Below are positions 1 to 7,946 of a stretch of DNA of 11,658 bases, one piece after another. The notes under the pieces were generated by a model. The model made no database searches and was not told where the DNA came from. It was given only the letters and a program-made list of their open reading frames with translations. The stretch's first letter is position 1. Every line of letters begins with the position of its first letter. A program made the translations under genes and the position numbers. The DNA comes from JBFHES01 sp041584015. GTDB lineage: Bacteria > Bacteroidota > Bacteroidia > Bacteroidales > M50B96. Where the stretch lies: assembly GCA_041584015.1 (NCBI GenBank), contig JBFHES010000150.1, positions 1 to 11,658 of the forward strand. Reading direction: 5' to 3'.

Positions 1-674
1 AATTTAAAGTTCCCATAAAACTGAATATCTTCAAAACCAGCCTCCAGAAGTATATTATGAATTTCCGCTTTTAAAAGAGGATATAGTTTAATGTTGTTTT
101 TAATTACCTGCTTGGTGTCTGAATTACTAAGAACCGTCTCAAATTCAATTCTATTAATAGCTGGTAGGAAATTGTAGTTTCTTACAAATTCTATTGATTC
201 TCTTTTTATGGTTGGCAAACTTTTAATCTCCTGGTTGAGTATTCTGTCGTAGTTAATGGTCTGGACTAATAATTTTCCTCCCGGTTTTAATACTTTCTTT
301 GCTGCCAAAATAAATGCATTAATTTCTTCGAGACCATTTAAATGTACTAATGTATTCCCAAAGCATACAATATTGTCGATGGATGCTGGAGCATACTTTT
401 CAGCAATTTTGAGCATGTCCATCTGAGTAAATTCGGGTTGTGTTTTTTCTTGTCGCTTTTCAATGGCATAATCCAGCATTTCTTGATCAAAGTCCAATCC
501 GCTAACTTGCTCGAAATTTTCTTGCAGTAAAAATGTTAGATTACCGGTTCCACAGCCTATGTCTAATAATGTGCCGGATTTAAGAGCAATACATTTGTTT
601 ACAAATTCAGCTTGTGTTGGGTTAGGAGGGAAGATGAGGTCGTATTGACTGGCAATTGATTCATAAAAGTTCAT
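1..674 (-). CDS. Class I SAM-dependent methyltransferase, C-terminus cut by window edge
   Basis: The reverse strand reads from an ATG at 672-674 to the left edge without a stop, giving 224 residues; the C-terminus lies outside the window. It begins MNFYESIASQYDLIFP. The Rossmann-fold SAM-binding motif I is LLDIGCGTGN at residues 36-45. An acidic residue at the end of strand 2 (GLDFDQEML, Asp61) fits binding of the SAM ribose, and NIVCFGNTLVHL at 101-112 with KKVLKPGGKLLVQ at 126-138 fits the motif IV/V region of small-molecule type methyltransferases (Methyltransf_11/25-like). The methyl acceptor cannot be read from the sequence. It is probably a soluble cytoplasmic enzyme, as there is no signal peptide. 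The start is preceded by a terminator only about 25-30 bases upstream, so the gene either has a very short leader or depends on read-through from the gene above. No Shine-Dalgarno sequence is visible. The family call is firm; the specific function is unknown. Confidence 0.85.
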   Translation of the reverse strand, partial: MNFYESIASQYDLIFPPNPTQAEFVNKCIALKSGTLLDIGCGTGNLTFLLQENFEQVSGLDFDQEMLDYAIEKRQEKTQPEFTQMDMLKIAEKYAPASIDNIVCFGNTLVHLNGLEEINAFILAAKKVLKPGGKLLVQTINYDRILNQEIKSLPTIKRESIEFVRNYNFLPAINRIEFETVLSNSDTKQVIKNNIKLYPLLKAEIHNILLEAGFEDIQFYGNFK

Positions 675-698
675 GGGCAGGACTTAAATTAGTGGTAT

Positions 699-727
699 AA
701 AAAAGGTCCTGCTTTAAGCAGGACCTT
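699..727 (-). terminator. Rho-independent terminator of the 859-residue cargo gene
   Basis: Perfect complementary arms lie at 703-714 and 716-727 (in practice a 10-bp stem, AAGGTCCTGC, with a 5-base loop). On the minus strand the stem is followed by six U residues (699-704). It starts about 20 bases after the stop codon of the gene at 748-3327 and reads in that direction. The methyltransferase start codon lies only about 25 bases further on. Confidence 0.92.
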
Positions 728-747
728 CATTTATTTATTTAAAAGAA

Positions 748-3327
748 TTACTTCTTGATAAAACGAGTTGTTGAAACTTCGTTATTGTTTTCAATCTTAA
801 TAAAATATACACCAGCATTAAATGCGTTGATATTTAATACAAGATTATTATCGATTTGATTTGAATAAACCACATCACCTAATACATTATAAATAGCAAT
901 TCGTGAATTGTTTTTTACATCGGTAATGTTAATTACGTCGGTTGCCGGATTAGGATAAACATTAAAAGCTTGTTCGTTTAACATTGAAACAGCAGCATAA
1001 GGTACAATGTCATCTGCATCTCTAACCTGAATCTTAAAAGCACCAAATGAATAAGTAAGTGGTCCTTGCACAGCGTAGTTTAATCCTACAGTTGGCATAT
1101 AAGAATAATCTTCATTGTCAACAATTGCTTCACCAGAACCGTCATTAATAGTCCACTCGTTATACGTGTCAGGAACTGTAATACATTCGGCATTTTCAAT
1201 ACGAACAAGCACACCCTCGTACATCTCATCATTAACTTCCATTGATGTTACCACGCTGGCTGCTGGTAATGCATTTCCTGAAGAGTTGATCATGAAACTT
1301 GAAACTTCTTTAAGTTCGGTTAGATCGTAATATTCTGCAACCTTAGCCATGAAAGTAACATCATCACCAACTGCAGGCATGTTTACGTTGTCATATACAA
1401 AGATACCGTTCCATGCACCTGGTCCGTTTTGGATGAAGTAACCGCTAATATTAGGGTGAACACCAGTTACTATACCGCTTGTGATTATTGTTTGTCCGTC
1501 GAATGGAGAGGCAGCTGCCTGTCCTTGAATTTCAGAAACGGTTAACATAGCAGGTTGAGCAACTGTTACTGTCCATGCTTGAGTTGTACCGTCTTGTGCA
1601 GTAACTGTATAAATAACAGGGTTTGTAAAGTCTTGAGTTACCCCTGAAGCAGGATCAATTGTAGCATCAGATGAGATTCCAATTGTAGGAATAATATTCG
1701 TAAGGTCGCTTGTTAAAGGAACAATGGCGATTACCGTGTAGTTTACATTATCGATTAATGAGAAACCAATCATGTCTGGTACTTCGAAAGACACGATTTC
1801 AGCAGCACTGTTTAAAGCAATCTCAAATGAAATACTATCTTCAATAGCTGGCGTGAATCCCTGATGGTTATTGTCAACCAACCACATGTGCATGGTGTGT
1901 TGTCCTAATGCCAATCCCGTGAAAGGAATTGGGTTCGTATCATAAATCATTACAGTAGCGCCGCCATCGAATGAATAATGAACGTGTCCGTCTAATCCAG
2001 CTGTGGTATTTCCAACTGCAAAATTAGCTACGTTAAATTCAACAGTAACGTCAGTTGTATAAACAGTACTACCATTAGATGGTGATACAATTGAAATTGC
2101 TGGTCCGTTTCCGGTTGTGTTGTGGAAACCTAAATTGCTAGCGTCGTTCTGAGCACCCACGATCCACTCAGAGTTGTTTGCATCAGTTCCAAAACTTGCT
2201 AAATAGTCTGGGTTACCAGTTGTTACATCCGGCTTTCTAACTATAGTATGTTCTTTAGTAGCTGTTGGTGTTCCTGCAACATCCCATCCGTCGCCAGGGT
2301 TTGATAATGGATCACCAATTTGATCTATAATAATGGTGTCGTTTCCAACTATCTTCATGATAGCTCTTGCATCGTTTCCGTTAAAGCTTACCACGCTAGC
2401 ACCGCCAATTACCTCATCAGCATTTGCCACGTCAAAAACAGTTGAGCTAATCTGATCATTAACCATTACCCAAACATCATTGTCGGCAAGAAAAGATCCA
2501 GGAGGGAAGTTGTGGTAATAAGCCCATCCGCCGCCGTTGGCAGCCTGTCCAATAATGTATGAAGATAAATCAACAGGAGCTCCTGTGCCATTATAAATCT
2601 CTAACGCTTTATTGTAACTACTTCCTTCCATGTATTCTGAGAAGAATAAATCCGGAGTAGTTTGTGGGCTTGTAAAGAATGATAAATCATCAACATAAAC
2701 ACCTGATCCTACTTGAATATTACCTGGGTTGGTTGATAAAATAGTAATGTTCATGTAGTTTGGATTAGCAGTTGAGCTGTAAGTAATTGGTGCAATAAAC
2801 TGCTCCCAACCTACAGATGCAGTGTTGCTTGTGTAATATCCAACTCCAATTGTATCTAGAATCACCTCGTTAACATCGTCGTAATCCAATAATACTACTT
2901 CAACTAAAAATTGATCCGTTCCAACTGGTACAAATTTGTAGAATCCTTCAAGCTGATCCGGACGATCAGTAAAAGGTACACCACCATTAATATCAGCAGT
3001 ACCAGCAGTTTGGTTTACAGAAATATCACCCAAAGTAAGAATGCCCGGAATGTCGTATGTTCCTACGAAAGGAACGGTAATTGTTTTTGCTTCGATGTAG
3101 GCAGAATACATTCCACCATGTACGTCAGCACTTTCCTGAGTTAAGATCCAATCGCTGGAAAAAAGTGCGATAGCAGCATTGGGTGATTCCCAGTCTGTTG
3201 GATTGTCAAAAGTTAGGCCTGAGTCCCATGCTTCAAAATCGCCGTTTGCAACGGCCTGAGAAAATGAAACTGAGGTAATCATTGCGAAAATGATTGTCAT
3301 CAGTGTAAAAAAAGTAATTCTTTTCAT
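748..3327 (-). CDS. Secreted multidomain T9SS cargo protein with lamin-tail and nuclease-type OB-fold modules
   Basis: 859 residues, ATG start, followed by a clear signal peptide (MKRITFFTLMTIIFAMITSVSFSQA, cleavage near residue 25). Modules in order: about 28-217, similar to the PCMD putative carbohydrate-metabolism domain (NGDFEAW near 28 and GVPFTDRPDQLEGFYKF near 116); about 225-400, a lamin-tail domain (LFFSEYMEGSSYNKALEIYN); about 410-503, an Ig-like domain (ISIVSPSNGSTV); about 506-592, a DUF5018-like beta domain; about 596-776, an OB-fold of the YhcR/DUF5689 kind (IITSGIVTGVHPNISGYFIQN); and 786-859, a type A T9SS sorting domain (NVYPNPATDVINI, then GVYFIKIENN and a final FIKK). It should cross the outer membrane through T9SS and be released or anchored after PorU cleavage. 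Lamin-tail plus OB-fold modules commonly accompany extracellular nucleases and phosphatases, but I see no catalytic domain, so a binding or adhesive role is likelier. It is probably transcribed alone, with hairpins on both sides. Confidence 0.88.
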   Translation of the reverse strand: MKRITFFTLMTIIFAMITSVSFSQAVANGDFEAWDSGLTFDNPTDWESPNAAIALFSSDWILTQESADVHGGMYSAYIEAKTITVPFVGTYDIPGILTLGDISVNQTAGTADINGGVPFTDRPDQLEGFYKFVPVGTDQFLVEVVLLDYDDVNEVILDTIGVGYYTSNTASVGWEQFIAPITYSSTANPNYMNITILSTNPGNIQVGSGVYVDDLSFFTSPQTTPDLFFSEYMEGSSYNKALEIYNGTGAPVDLSSYIIGQAANGGGWAYYHNFPPGSFLADNDVWVMVNDQISSTVFDVANADEVIGGASVVSFNGNDARAIMKIVGNDTIIIDQIGDPLSNPGDGWDVAGTPTATKEHTIVRKPDVTTGNPDYLASFGTDANNSEWIVGAQNDASNLGFHNTTGNGPAISIVSPSNGSTVYTTDVTVEFNVANFAVGNTTAGLDGHVHYSFDGGATVMIYDTNPIPFTGLALGQHTMHMWLVDNNHQGFTPAIEDSISFEIALNSAAEIVSFEVPDMIGFSLIDNVNYTVIAIVPLTSDLTNIIPTIGISSDATIDPASGVTQDFTNPVIYTVTAQDGTTQAWTVTVAQPAMLTVSEIQGQAAASPFDGQTIITSGIVTGVHPNISGYFIQNGPGAWNGIFVYDNVNMPAVGDDVTFMAKVAEYYDLTELKEVSSFMINSSGNALPAASVVTSMEVNDEMYEGVLVRIENAECITVPDTYNEWTINDGSGEAIVDNEDYSYMPTVGLNYAVQGPLTYSFGAFKIQVRDADDIVPYAAVSMLNEQAFNVYPNPATDVINITDVKNNSRIAIYNVLGDVVYSNQIDNNLVLNINAFNAGVYFIKIENNNEVSTTRFIKK

Positions 3328-3379
3328 GTTTATTGTTTTAGTTTAATAATTATACTTTCGGTAACAATTAATGTAGACG

Positions 3380-3387
3380 CAAGTTTA
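3380..3387 (-). promoter_or_regulatory. Possible -7 promoter element for the 859-residue cargo gene
   Basis: On the minus strand this reads TAAACTTG, one mismatch from the Bacteroidota -7 consensus TAnnTTTG, about 52 bases upstream of the ATG at 3327 and downstream of the preceding hairpin. I see no convincing -33 TTG element at the usual spacing, so this is weak. A copy of the same octamer lies upstream of the carboxypeptidase gene. Confidence 0.25.
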
Positions 3388-3406
3388 TGGAATAAAAGTT
3401 AAATAC

Positions 3407-3463
3407 AGGAGAAAAACTTATTCACAGCAAGAATTTATGATGCTACGAATAAGTTTCTCTCCT
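3407..3463 (-). terminator. Long hairpin downstream of the carboxypeptidase gene, probable 3' end
   Basis: Two 21-base arms (3407-3427 and 3443-3463) flank a 15-base loop, beginning 11 bases after the stop codon at 3475. The three non-Watson-Crick positions are all G-U pairs when read as minus-strand RNA but A-C mismatches when read as plus-strand RNA, so the structure suits the carboxypeptidase transcript. The U-tract after it is poor (GUAUUUAACUUUUA), so it may be a weak terminator or a 3'-end stabiliser rather than a classic intrinsic terminator. Confidence 0.7.
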
Positions 3464-3474
3464 CTAATCTGAAA

Positions 3475-6327
3475 CTATTTAATAATGATTTTTTGACTAT
3501 CCGTAAACTCTGTTCCTATTATGTTTATTATATATAAACCTTTTGCCCATGCTGAAACGTCTATATCGATTTTATGTTTTGTGGCTGGTAAAATATTTTG
3601 AGAGAAGCTAAGCTGTCCAAGACTATTATAGATGATCAATTTATAGTCATCTGTTTGTGATTGATTCATTTCAATGTTTAGTACATCGCTAACAGGGTTT
3701 GGGAAAACACTGAAATGCTTTTCGATACCTGCTTCGTTTATACTTGTAACAATAATGTTAATTTGTTCGCTCAGGTTGTCTGTTCCACAAGCGTTTGTAA
3801 CTTCAAGGCTTACGCTATAGGTTCCTGTGCTTTGATAAATATGTTCCGGGTTCATTTCTGTTGAGGTTGTTCCATCTCCAAAATTCCACAAGTAGCTGGC
3901 GCCATCAACGCTTGAATTAGCAAACCATGCAGTATCATTGTTTGTACTACTTGAAAATCCGGCTATCGGTTGTCCTTGCGCCACAAACACAGGAACTTCT
4001 AGTAGTGCGCTTGTACACATCTCTTCCTGAACTTTCCAGTCGTAGAAAAAATAATAGTATCCGGTAGGGTTAGTTGAAGCGCTACTTTCTTTAACTGATA
4101 GAATTCCAGAAAGCACATATGGGTATGTTAATCCATCGTTATTTCTGTATAGTCCCGGAGCTGGTGGTCCAACTAATTCAAAGTCTGTTCCTGCAGGTAT
4201 ATTGAAGTTAAGCGGAACTGTAATTTCTCCTGTTCCAATATTTACAGTGGCTTGCTCAAGAATATTTCCTTGATTATCTCTTAGCAAAATTGTTCTGTCA
4301 CCTGTGTAATTCGAATAGACTTTAACTGATTTAAGTGTTACAGGTGTATAACAATCGAAAACCAGATAATGCGATGAATTATTCATATAATAAGTACCAC
4401 CTCCAGTATTATCGGCTTTTGCCGCAGATTGTTCAGCAGGAGCAATTACGTTCTGAACGTAATAGCTTGTATTTGCACTTAGGCTAGGAGTTGTGTAGGT
4501 ATTGCCAATATGTATAGGGTTAATTGCTGCACTTGTATCATACCAATAAATACTATCGGTACCAGTTGCTGAAAGATTGGCAATGCCAGAGCCGCATAGC
4601 GAAGCTGGGGTTGCTTGCGGTGCATCCGGTCTGTTGATGGTGATGAACGAACTGACTGACGCAACGTCACTTCCAATTGAGTTGCTTACAGTTAACGATA
4701 CTGTAAATGTACCGTTGCTTGTATATTCATGAACCGGGTTTGTTTCAGTAGATGTTGTTCCATCACCAAAACTCCACAGATAGCTAGAGCCGATTGATGT
4801 ATTTGTTTCATCAATAAAGTTTATGATACCTGTACAAGAACTTGTTTGTTCTGCGGTGAAACTCACCAATGGAGCTACCTGAGCTAACTGAACATCTTGT
4901 ATGGTTGCCGCTCCATTTGCAACAGTTATGTTGATGGTCTTTGATTGATAGCCCGGCGAAGAATAGGTCACAGCATATGTTCCTGCATAAATTAATCTGT
5001 AGTAATCGCCAAAAGGTAACTCTGTATTAACATCTGTATTGTCAGCATCATGACCACTAATGAATATGTTCGACTTTATTGGGATGCCTGTAAGCGAATC
5101 GGTAACAATTCCTCTGATACCATAATTTACTTCCTTAAGATAATTAATTAATGCACGATGATTGGCGTTCCAGAAACCAGGTAATGAGCTTGCCGCTGGA
5201 TTTTTTGTTGATGATATCTCAAATGTTATTTCTCTGGAATGCTTATAGAAGTTCATGTAGTCTTGTCGGGAGCCATAAGCAACATACCATGCAAAACCAT
5301 TGGTAATGCCATTGTTTAGGTCTGTTAAATAACCACCGGTGCTATTAGCGTGCACCGTGTCAACATAAAGATTGCTCGTGTATACCCACCAGTTGTCATC
5401 TGGGTGAAGTTCTGGTTTTGTGTCCCATGGATAATTTAATACCTCGGCACCGCCATGAAAATTACCGCCCATCACAAAGTGAATTGAATCCGCAAGATCC
5501 ATCATATGGATGGTTTCTGCTTGCCAGGCATTTCCATCAGGGTTTGCACCTTGTTCAAAGTTTGGATAGTTTCTGTTTAAATCAACATAATTAGCATTGT
5601 ATCTTATGGCACCAGAAACGGTATTGTTCCCGCCAGCAAAGGTTCCATCAGGATTAGCCAGAGGGTTAATCCAAATTTCCATTGAATCAATCAGCATGGT
5701 TGCTTCCGCGTCAGTACCGTAATTCGAAAGCAGGTAATCAATTAATCGCAGCATCAATACATATCCTGTTGTTTCATCACCATGCATAGATGAAGTGTAA
5801 TTGAATCTGGGTTCGGCTTCTGGAGTGGATACATTATCTGAAAGTTTAGCATATAATAAGTCTCTTCCGTTTGTCGATTGTCCAATATTAATAATCTCAC
5901 ATATTCCGGGATAGTCTGTTTGGAATTGATACATCATTTGAATATAACTCTCATAGCTTGGGTAGAAATCCCAGTTGCTTGTGCTTTTCAAAGAAAGGTC
6001 GTTAAGCATTTTGTGATTTTTAATCAAACTGCCCGGATGATCTAGTAATTCATAAGTAATGTTCTGCTCCAGAAAAGACTCAAATTCACTTCGGTTAGCA
6101 TAAGCATAAACTTTCCGTTCACCAGCATTTTTGATGTTATCAATGGAAATTATTTTTGTAAGAAAACTAAGATTAGTTGATTCGGAAACAGTAAATCTAA
6201 AGTAGATTTCACCTCTTTCTGTAAGTTGTTCAAACGCATGTTTGTCTTTAATGTTGGCTTGCGCTGTAAGCATATAGCTTGAAAAGCTAAATAGTAAAAG
6301 GAACAGTAGCTTAAATAGTTTTTTCAT
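3475..6327 (-). CDS. T9SS-exported M14 zinc carboxypeptidase with PKD domains
   Basis: 950 residues from the ATG at 6325-6327. An in-frame TTG three codons earlier would add MPP, but the ATG gives a standard MKKLFKLLFLLLFSF signal peptide (cleavage near residue 23). The M14 catalytic domain spans about 120-400. Zinc ligands are His182 and Glu185 (MHGDE) and His291 (GGNFHGG); substrate-binding Asn251/Arg252 sit in DLNRNYP; the probable catalytic Glu370 sits in REITFEIS. All key residues are present, so an active secreted metallocarboxypeptidase trimming peptides outside the cell is expected. Then come a carboxypeptidase regulatory-like beta domain (402-482), PKD 1 (488-566, LWSFGDGTTS), an Ig-like segment (567-627), an unassigned beta-rich segment (640-770), PKD 2 (785-860, LWNFGDGTTS) and a type A T9SS sorting domain (872-950, FSVFPNPVSDVLNIEM, ending KIIIK). 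It is divergent from the barrel/lipoprotein operon and is followed by a hairpin separating it from the next cargo gene. The substrate is unknown. Confidence 0.93.
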   Translation of the reverse strand: MKKLFKLLFLLLFSFSSYMLTAQANIKDKHAFEQLTERGEIYFRFTVSESTNLSFLTKIISIDNIKNAGERKVYAYANRSEFESFLEQNITYELLDHPGSLIKNHKMLNDLSLKSTSNWDFYPSYESYIQMMYQFQTDYPGICEIINIGQSTNGRDLLYAKLSDNVSTPEAEPRFNYTSSMHGDETTGYVLMLRLIDYLLSNYGTDAEATMLIDSMEIWINPLANPDGTFAGGNNTVSGAIRYNANYVDLNRNYPNFEQGANPDGNAWQAETIHMMDLADSIHFVMGGNFHGGAEVLNYPWDTKPELHPDDNWWVYTSNLYVDTVHANSTGGYLTDLNNGITNGFAWYVAYGSRQDYMNFYKHSREITFEISSTKNPAASSLPGFWNANHRALINYLKEVNYGIRGIVTDSLTGIPIKSNIFISGHDADNTDVNTELPFGDYYRLIYAGTYAVTYSSPGYQSKTINITVANGAATIQDVQLAQVAPLVSFTAEQTSSCTGIINFIDETNTSIGSSYLWSFGDGTTSTETNPVHEYTSNGTFTVSLTVSNSIGSDVASVSSFITINRPDAPQATPASLCGSGIANLSATGTDSIYWYDTSAAINPIHIGNTYTTPSLSANTSYYVQNVIAPAEQSAAKADNTGGGTYYMNNSSHYLVFDCYTPVTLKSVKVYSNYTGDRTILLRDNQGNILEQATVNIGTGEITVPLNFNIPAGTDFELVGPPAPGLYRNNDGLTYPYVLSGILSVKESSASTNPTGYYYFFYDWKVQEEMCTSALLEVPVFVAQGQPIAGFSSSTNNDTAWFANSSVDGASYLWNFGDGTTSTEMNPEHIYQSTGTYSVSLEVTNACGTDNLSEQINIIVTSINEAGIEKHFSVFPNPVSDVLNIEMNQSQTDDYKLIIYNSLGQLSFSQNILPATKHKIDIDVSAWAKGLYIINIIGTEFTDSQKIIIK
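3846..3903 (-). repeat. Direct DNA repeat within PKD coding regions (partner 4734-4791)
   Basis: The 58-base stretch at 3846-3903 matches 4734-4791 at 47 of 58 positions by direct alignment without gaps. Both copies encode the conserved core of a PKD domain (LW-S/N-FGDGTTSTE-x-NP). The similarity at DNA level suggests domain duplication or gene conversion inside the carboxypeptidase gene, although strong protein constraint explains part of it. Confidence 0.75.
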
Positions 6328-6429
6328 AGGTGGCAATTATTAATATTGATATTCAGAACTGCAATTAATTAATAATCTACATGGTTTAATATCATGCTTT
6401 TAGATTAATTGAGTGCTGATTATTTACAT

Positions 6430-6437
6430 CAAGTTTA
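6430..6437 (-). promoter_or_regulatory. Possible -7 promoter element for the carboxypeptidase gene
   Basis: The minus strand reads TAAACTTG, one mismatch from TAnnTTTG, about 100 bases upstream of the ATG at 6327. It matches the octamer found ahead of the other cargo gene. No clear -33 TTG element is present at the expected distance, so confidence is low. Confidence 0.2.
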
Positions 6438-6587
6438 TTCAGATCAAAATTAATATTTAATTACAGGATGCCAATTTATTGAAATAGTTGCGACTAATAA
6501 TAAACTGTTAATTATTTCATTAGTTTTTAAAGTAGAAGGAGCAGTGAGATGAGAAGGAATTGAAGTCAGCTAGATTCATAAACTTTG

Positions 6588-6595
6588 TATCTTCG
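6588..6595 (+). promoter_or_regulatory. Probable Bacteroidota-type -7 element of the barrel/lipoprotein operon
   Basis: TATCTTCG is one mismatch from TAnnTTTG and lies in the context TTTGTATCTTCGCAC, which closely resembles the common Bacteroidota promoter core TTTGTATCTTTGCA. It sits about 50 bases upstream of the GTG start at 6646, giving a leader of roughly 45 bases. The upstream TTG at 6560-6562 is about 25 bases away, longer than the usual 19-21, so the -33 element is uncertain. Confidence 0.45.
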
Positions 6596-6645
6596 CACTT
6601 TAAATCTATTTTTGTTAGAGAGATAAGAAAACTAAATCCCACTTT

Positions 6646-7923
6646 GTGTATAGAATTCTTTTTTTGATCGGGTTGTTTGTTGTATTGAGTTCATCAATCG
6701 CTTTGGCTGTAGATGATCAACAAGTTTCAGAAATAAAGCGGTCACTGGCAAATGAAGGTTTTTTAGATGTTAATTGTGTATTTGCCGAGGACAGTGTTCT
6801 TATTGTTGCATTTGAAAATGATCCATATCGGTTTGAAGTCAGCGCAATTCAAAAGGCCATTAATCTGGTTTATCCATATAGCAGAGCAGCCAAAACATTG
6901 GTGGTAATAGTTAATAAGCTTAAAATCCCGATGGTGCAAATTGTAATATCAGTTGATGATTTGCAAGAATTTGCCGCCGGTTTATTGTCTGAACTTGAGT
7001 TCAAGAATAAATTACAAATTGGGTTTGAGTATTCTTATGCAAAGTTTTTGGATAAGCGGGCTAGGGTGAATAAATCGATAGGTAATGTGGATGTAATAAT
7101 CGAGCCTAAAGTTGGGTTAAACTTAGGCTCTTATGATTATCCATTTCGTTATTTTGTAAATCTAAACCCTGGTTTAAAAATTCATCTTTGGAAGGGGGCC
7201 TACTTTGCTCCTAAGTTTAATTTACCCTTTTTCGACTTTAAACTTGATCTGAAATATAATACCGCACGGCCCGAGGATATTTCCTTGAATCAATTTTTTA
7301 AGTTAGGAAAATCAATGTTTGTTCGTGTTTCTGGAGGATTATTTGCGAAACGGAGATATGGAGTTGAAACGGAATTTGGAAAGTATTTTTATAATGGGCG
7401 CTTATTCGTTAGAACAAAGGTTGGTTATACCGGAAGTGCAATCTATCTTAAGCCAGGAGTGTCGGGCATTACAAACGATATTTATGAGGAACCAACAATG
7501 GAGATAACACCGATCAGTTATTTATCATATAAGGTGAATGTAAGTTATCGTATTAGTAAATATGATCTGGCAGTTGACATGGGATATGGCCGGTATTTGA
7601 ATAATCATAAAGCTTTAGATGTTATTGTTTATAGGCAGTTTAGCGAGTATTTACTGGGGTTTCGAGCGATTAAAAGTACGAATGGAGATAACTACGGTTT
7701 TATTATTCATATTCCGTTAGCACCTAAAAAATACATTGTTAACACAAAATTCAACATAAAACCTTCAAAGTATATAAATTATTCGTATCTTGCGACCAGT
7801 GATTTTGTGGATAGTTTCGAAGCAGGAGTGTCAATAAATGATTTATTTTTAGATATCAATCCTGAATTTCTTAAAAACTATTTAGCAAATAACTTGTTTT
7901 ATATTGAAAGGAATATTAATTAA
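6646..7923 (+). CDS. Predicted outer-membrane beta-barrel protein, YjbH-like
   Basis: 425 residues starting at GTG. No in-frame ATG exists before the mature region, and a stop lies 30 bases upstream, so GTG is the best start; it yields the signal peptide MYRILFLIGLFVVLSSSIALA. Residues 25-115 form a small alpha/beta segment (QQVSEIKRSLANEGFLDVNC, then an AFENDPYRFE strand and VVIVNKLKIPMVQIVI) resembling the periplasmic part of YjbH-family proteins. Residues 122-400 consist of alternating aromatic strands, and YGRYLNNHKALDVIVYRQF with LLGFRAIKSTNGDNYGFIIHIPL (about 314-358) resembles the C-terminal strands of YjbH-family barrels. YjbH-family proteins are linked to exopolysaccharide production in Proteobacteria; a similar role here is inference only. 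The next gene, a lipoprotein, follows after 23 bases, so the two are likely co-transcribed. Six of 18 arginines use CGG, unlike that neighbour. Alternative: another unclassified Bacteroidota outer-membrane protein. Confidence 0.65.
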   Translation: MYRILFLIGLFVVLSSSIALAVDDQQVSEIKRSLANEGFLDVNCVFAEDSVLIVAFENDPYRFEVSAIQKAINLVYPYSRAAKTLVVIVNKLKIPMVQIVISVDDLQEFAAGLLSELEFKNKLQIGFEYSYAKFLDKRARVNKSIGNVDVIIEPKVGLNLGSYDYPFRYFVNLNPGLKIHLWKGAYFAPKFNLPFFDFKLDLKYNTARPEDISLNQFFKLGKSMFVRVSGGLFAKRRYGVETEFGKYFYNGRLFVRTKVGYTGSAIYLKPGVSGITNDIYEEPTMEITPISYLSYKVNVSYRISKYDLAVDMGYGRYLNNHKALDVIVYRQFSEYLLGFRAIKSTNGDNYGFIIHIPLAPKKYIVNTKFNIKPSKYINYSYLATSDFVDSFEAGVSINDLFLDINPEFLKNYLANNLFYIERNIN

Positions 7924-7946
7924 ATTATAATTTAAAACCATTAACT

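Larger units (their letters stand above)
6328..6645. other. Divergent intergenic region, 318 bases
   Basis: A very AT-rich spacer between the start codons of the minus-strand carboxypeptidase and the plus-strand barrel gene, so it must hold promoters for both. The plus-strand candidate is at 6588-6595 and a weak minus-strand candidate is at 6430-6437. Repeated AATTAAT-type tracts (around 6360-6375 and 6448-6460) are common in such DNA and I do not call them operators. No open reading frame or RNA gene is recognisable. Confidence 0.7.

Noticed and set aside
1115..1330. Plus-strand open frame of 71 codons
   Set aside because: It lies entirely antisense to the conserved OB-fold and adjoining coding region of the 859-residue protein and shows no protein-like features.
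2911..3144. Plus-strand open frame of 77 codons
   Set aside because: Antisense to the N-terminal domain of the cargo protein; composition looks like a shadow frame.
4479..4676. Minus-strand open frame of 65 codons
   Set aside because: Frame-shifted overlap of the Ig-like region of the carboxypeptidase; no domain or start signal.
6328..6336. TTG start giving MPPMKKL for the carboxypeptidase
   Set aside because: The ATG at 6325-6327 gives a normal signal peptide (positive charge, then hydrophobic core) and is the more probable start.
7319..7507. Plus-strand open frame of 62 codons
   Set aside because: Alternative frame inside the barrel gene, which has a convincing signal peptide and strand pattern in its own frame.
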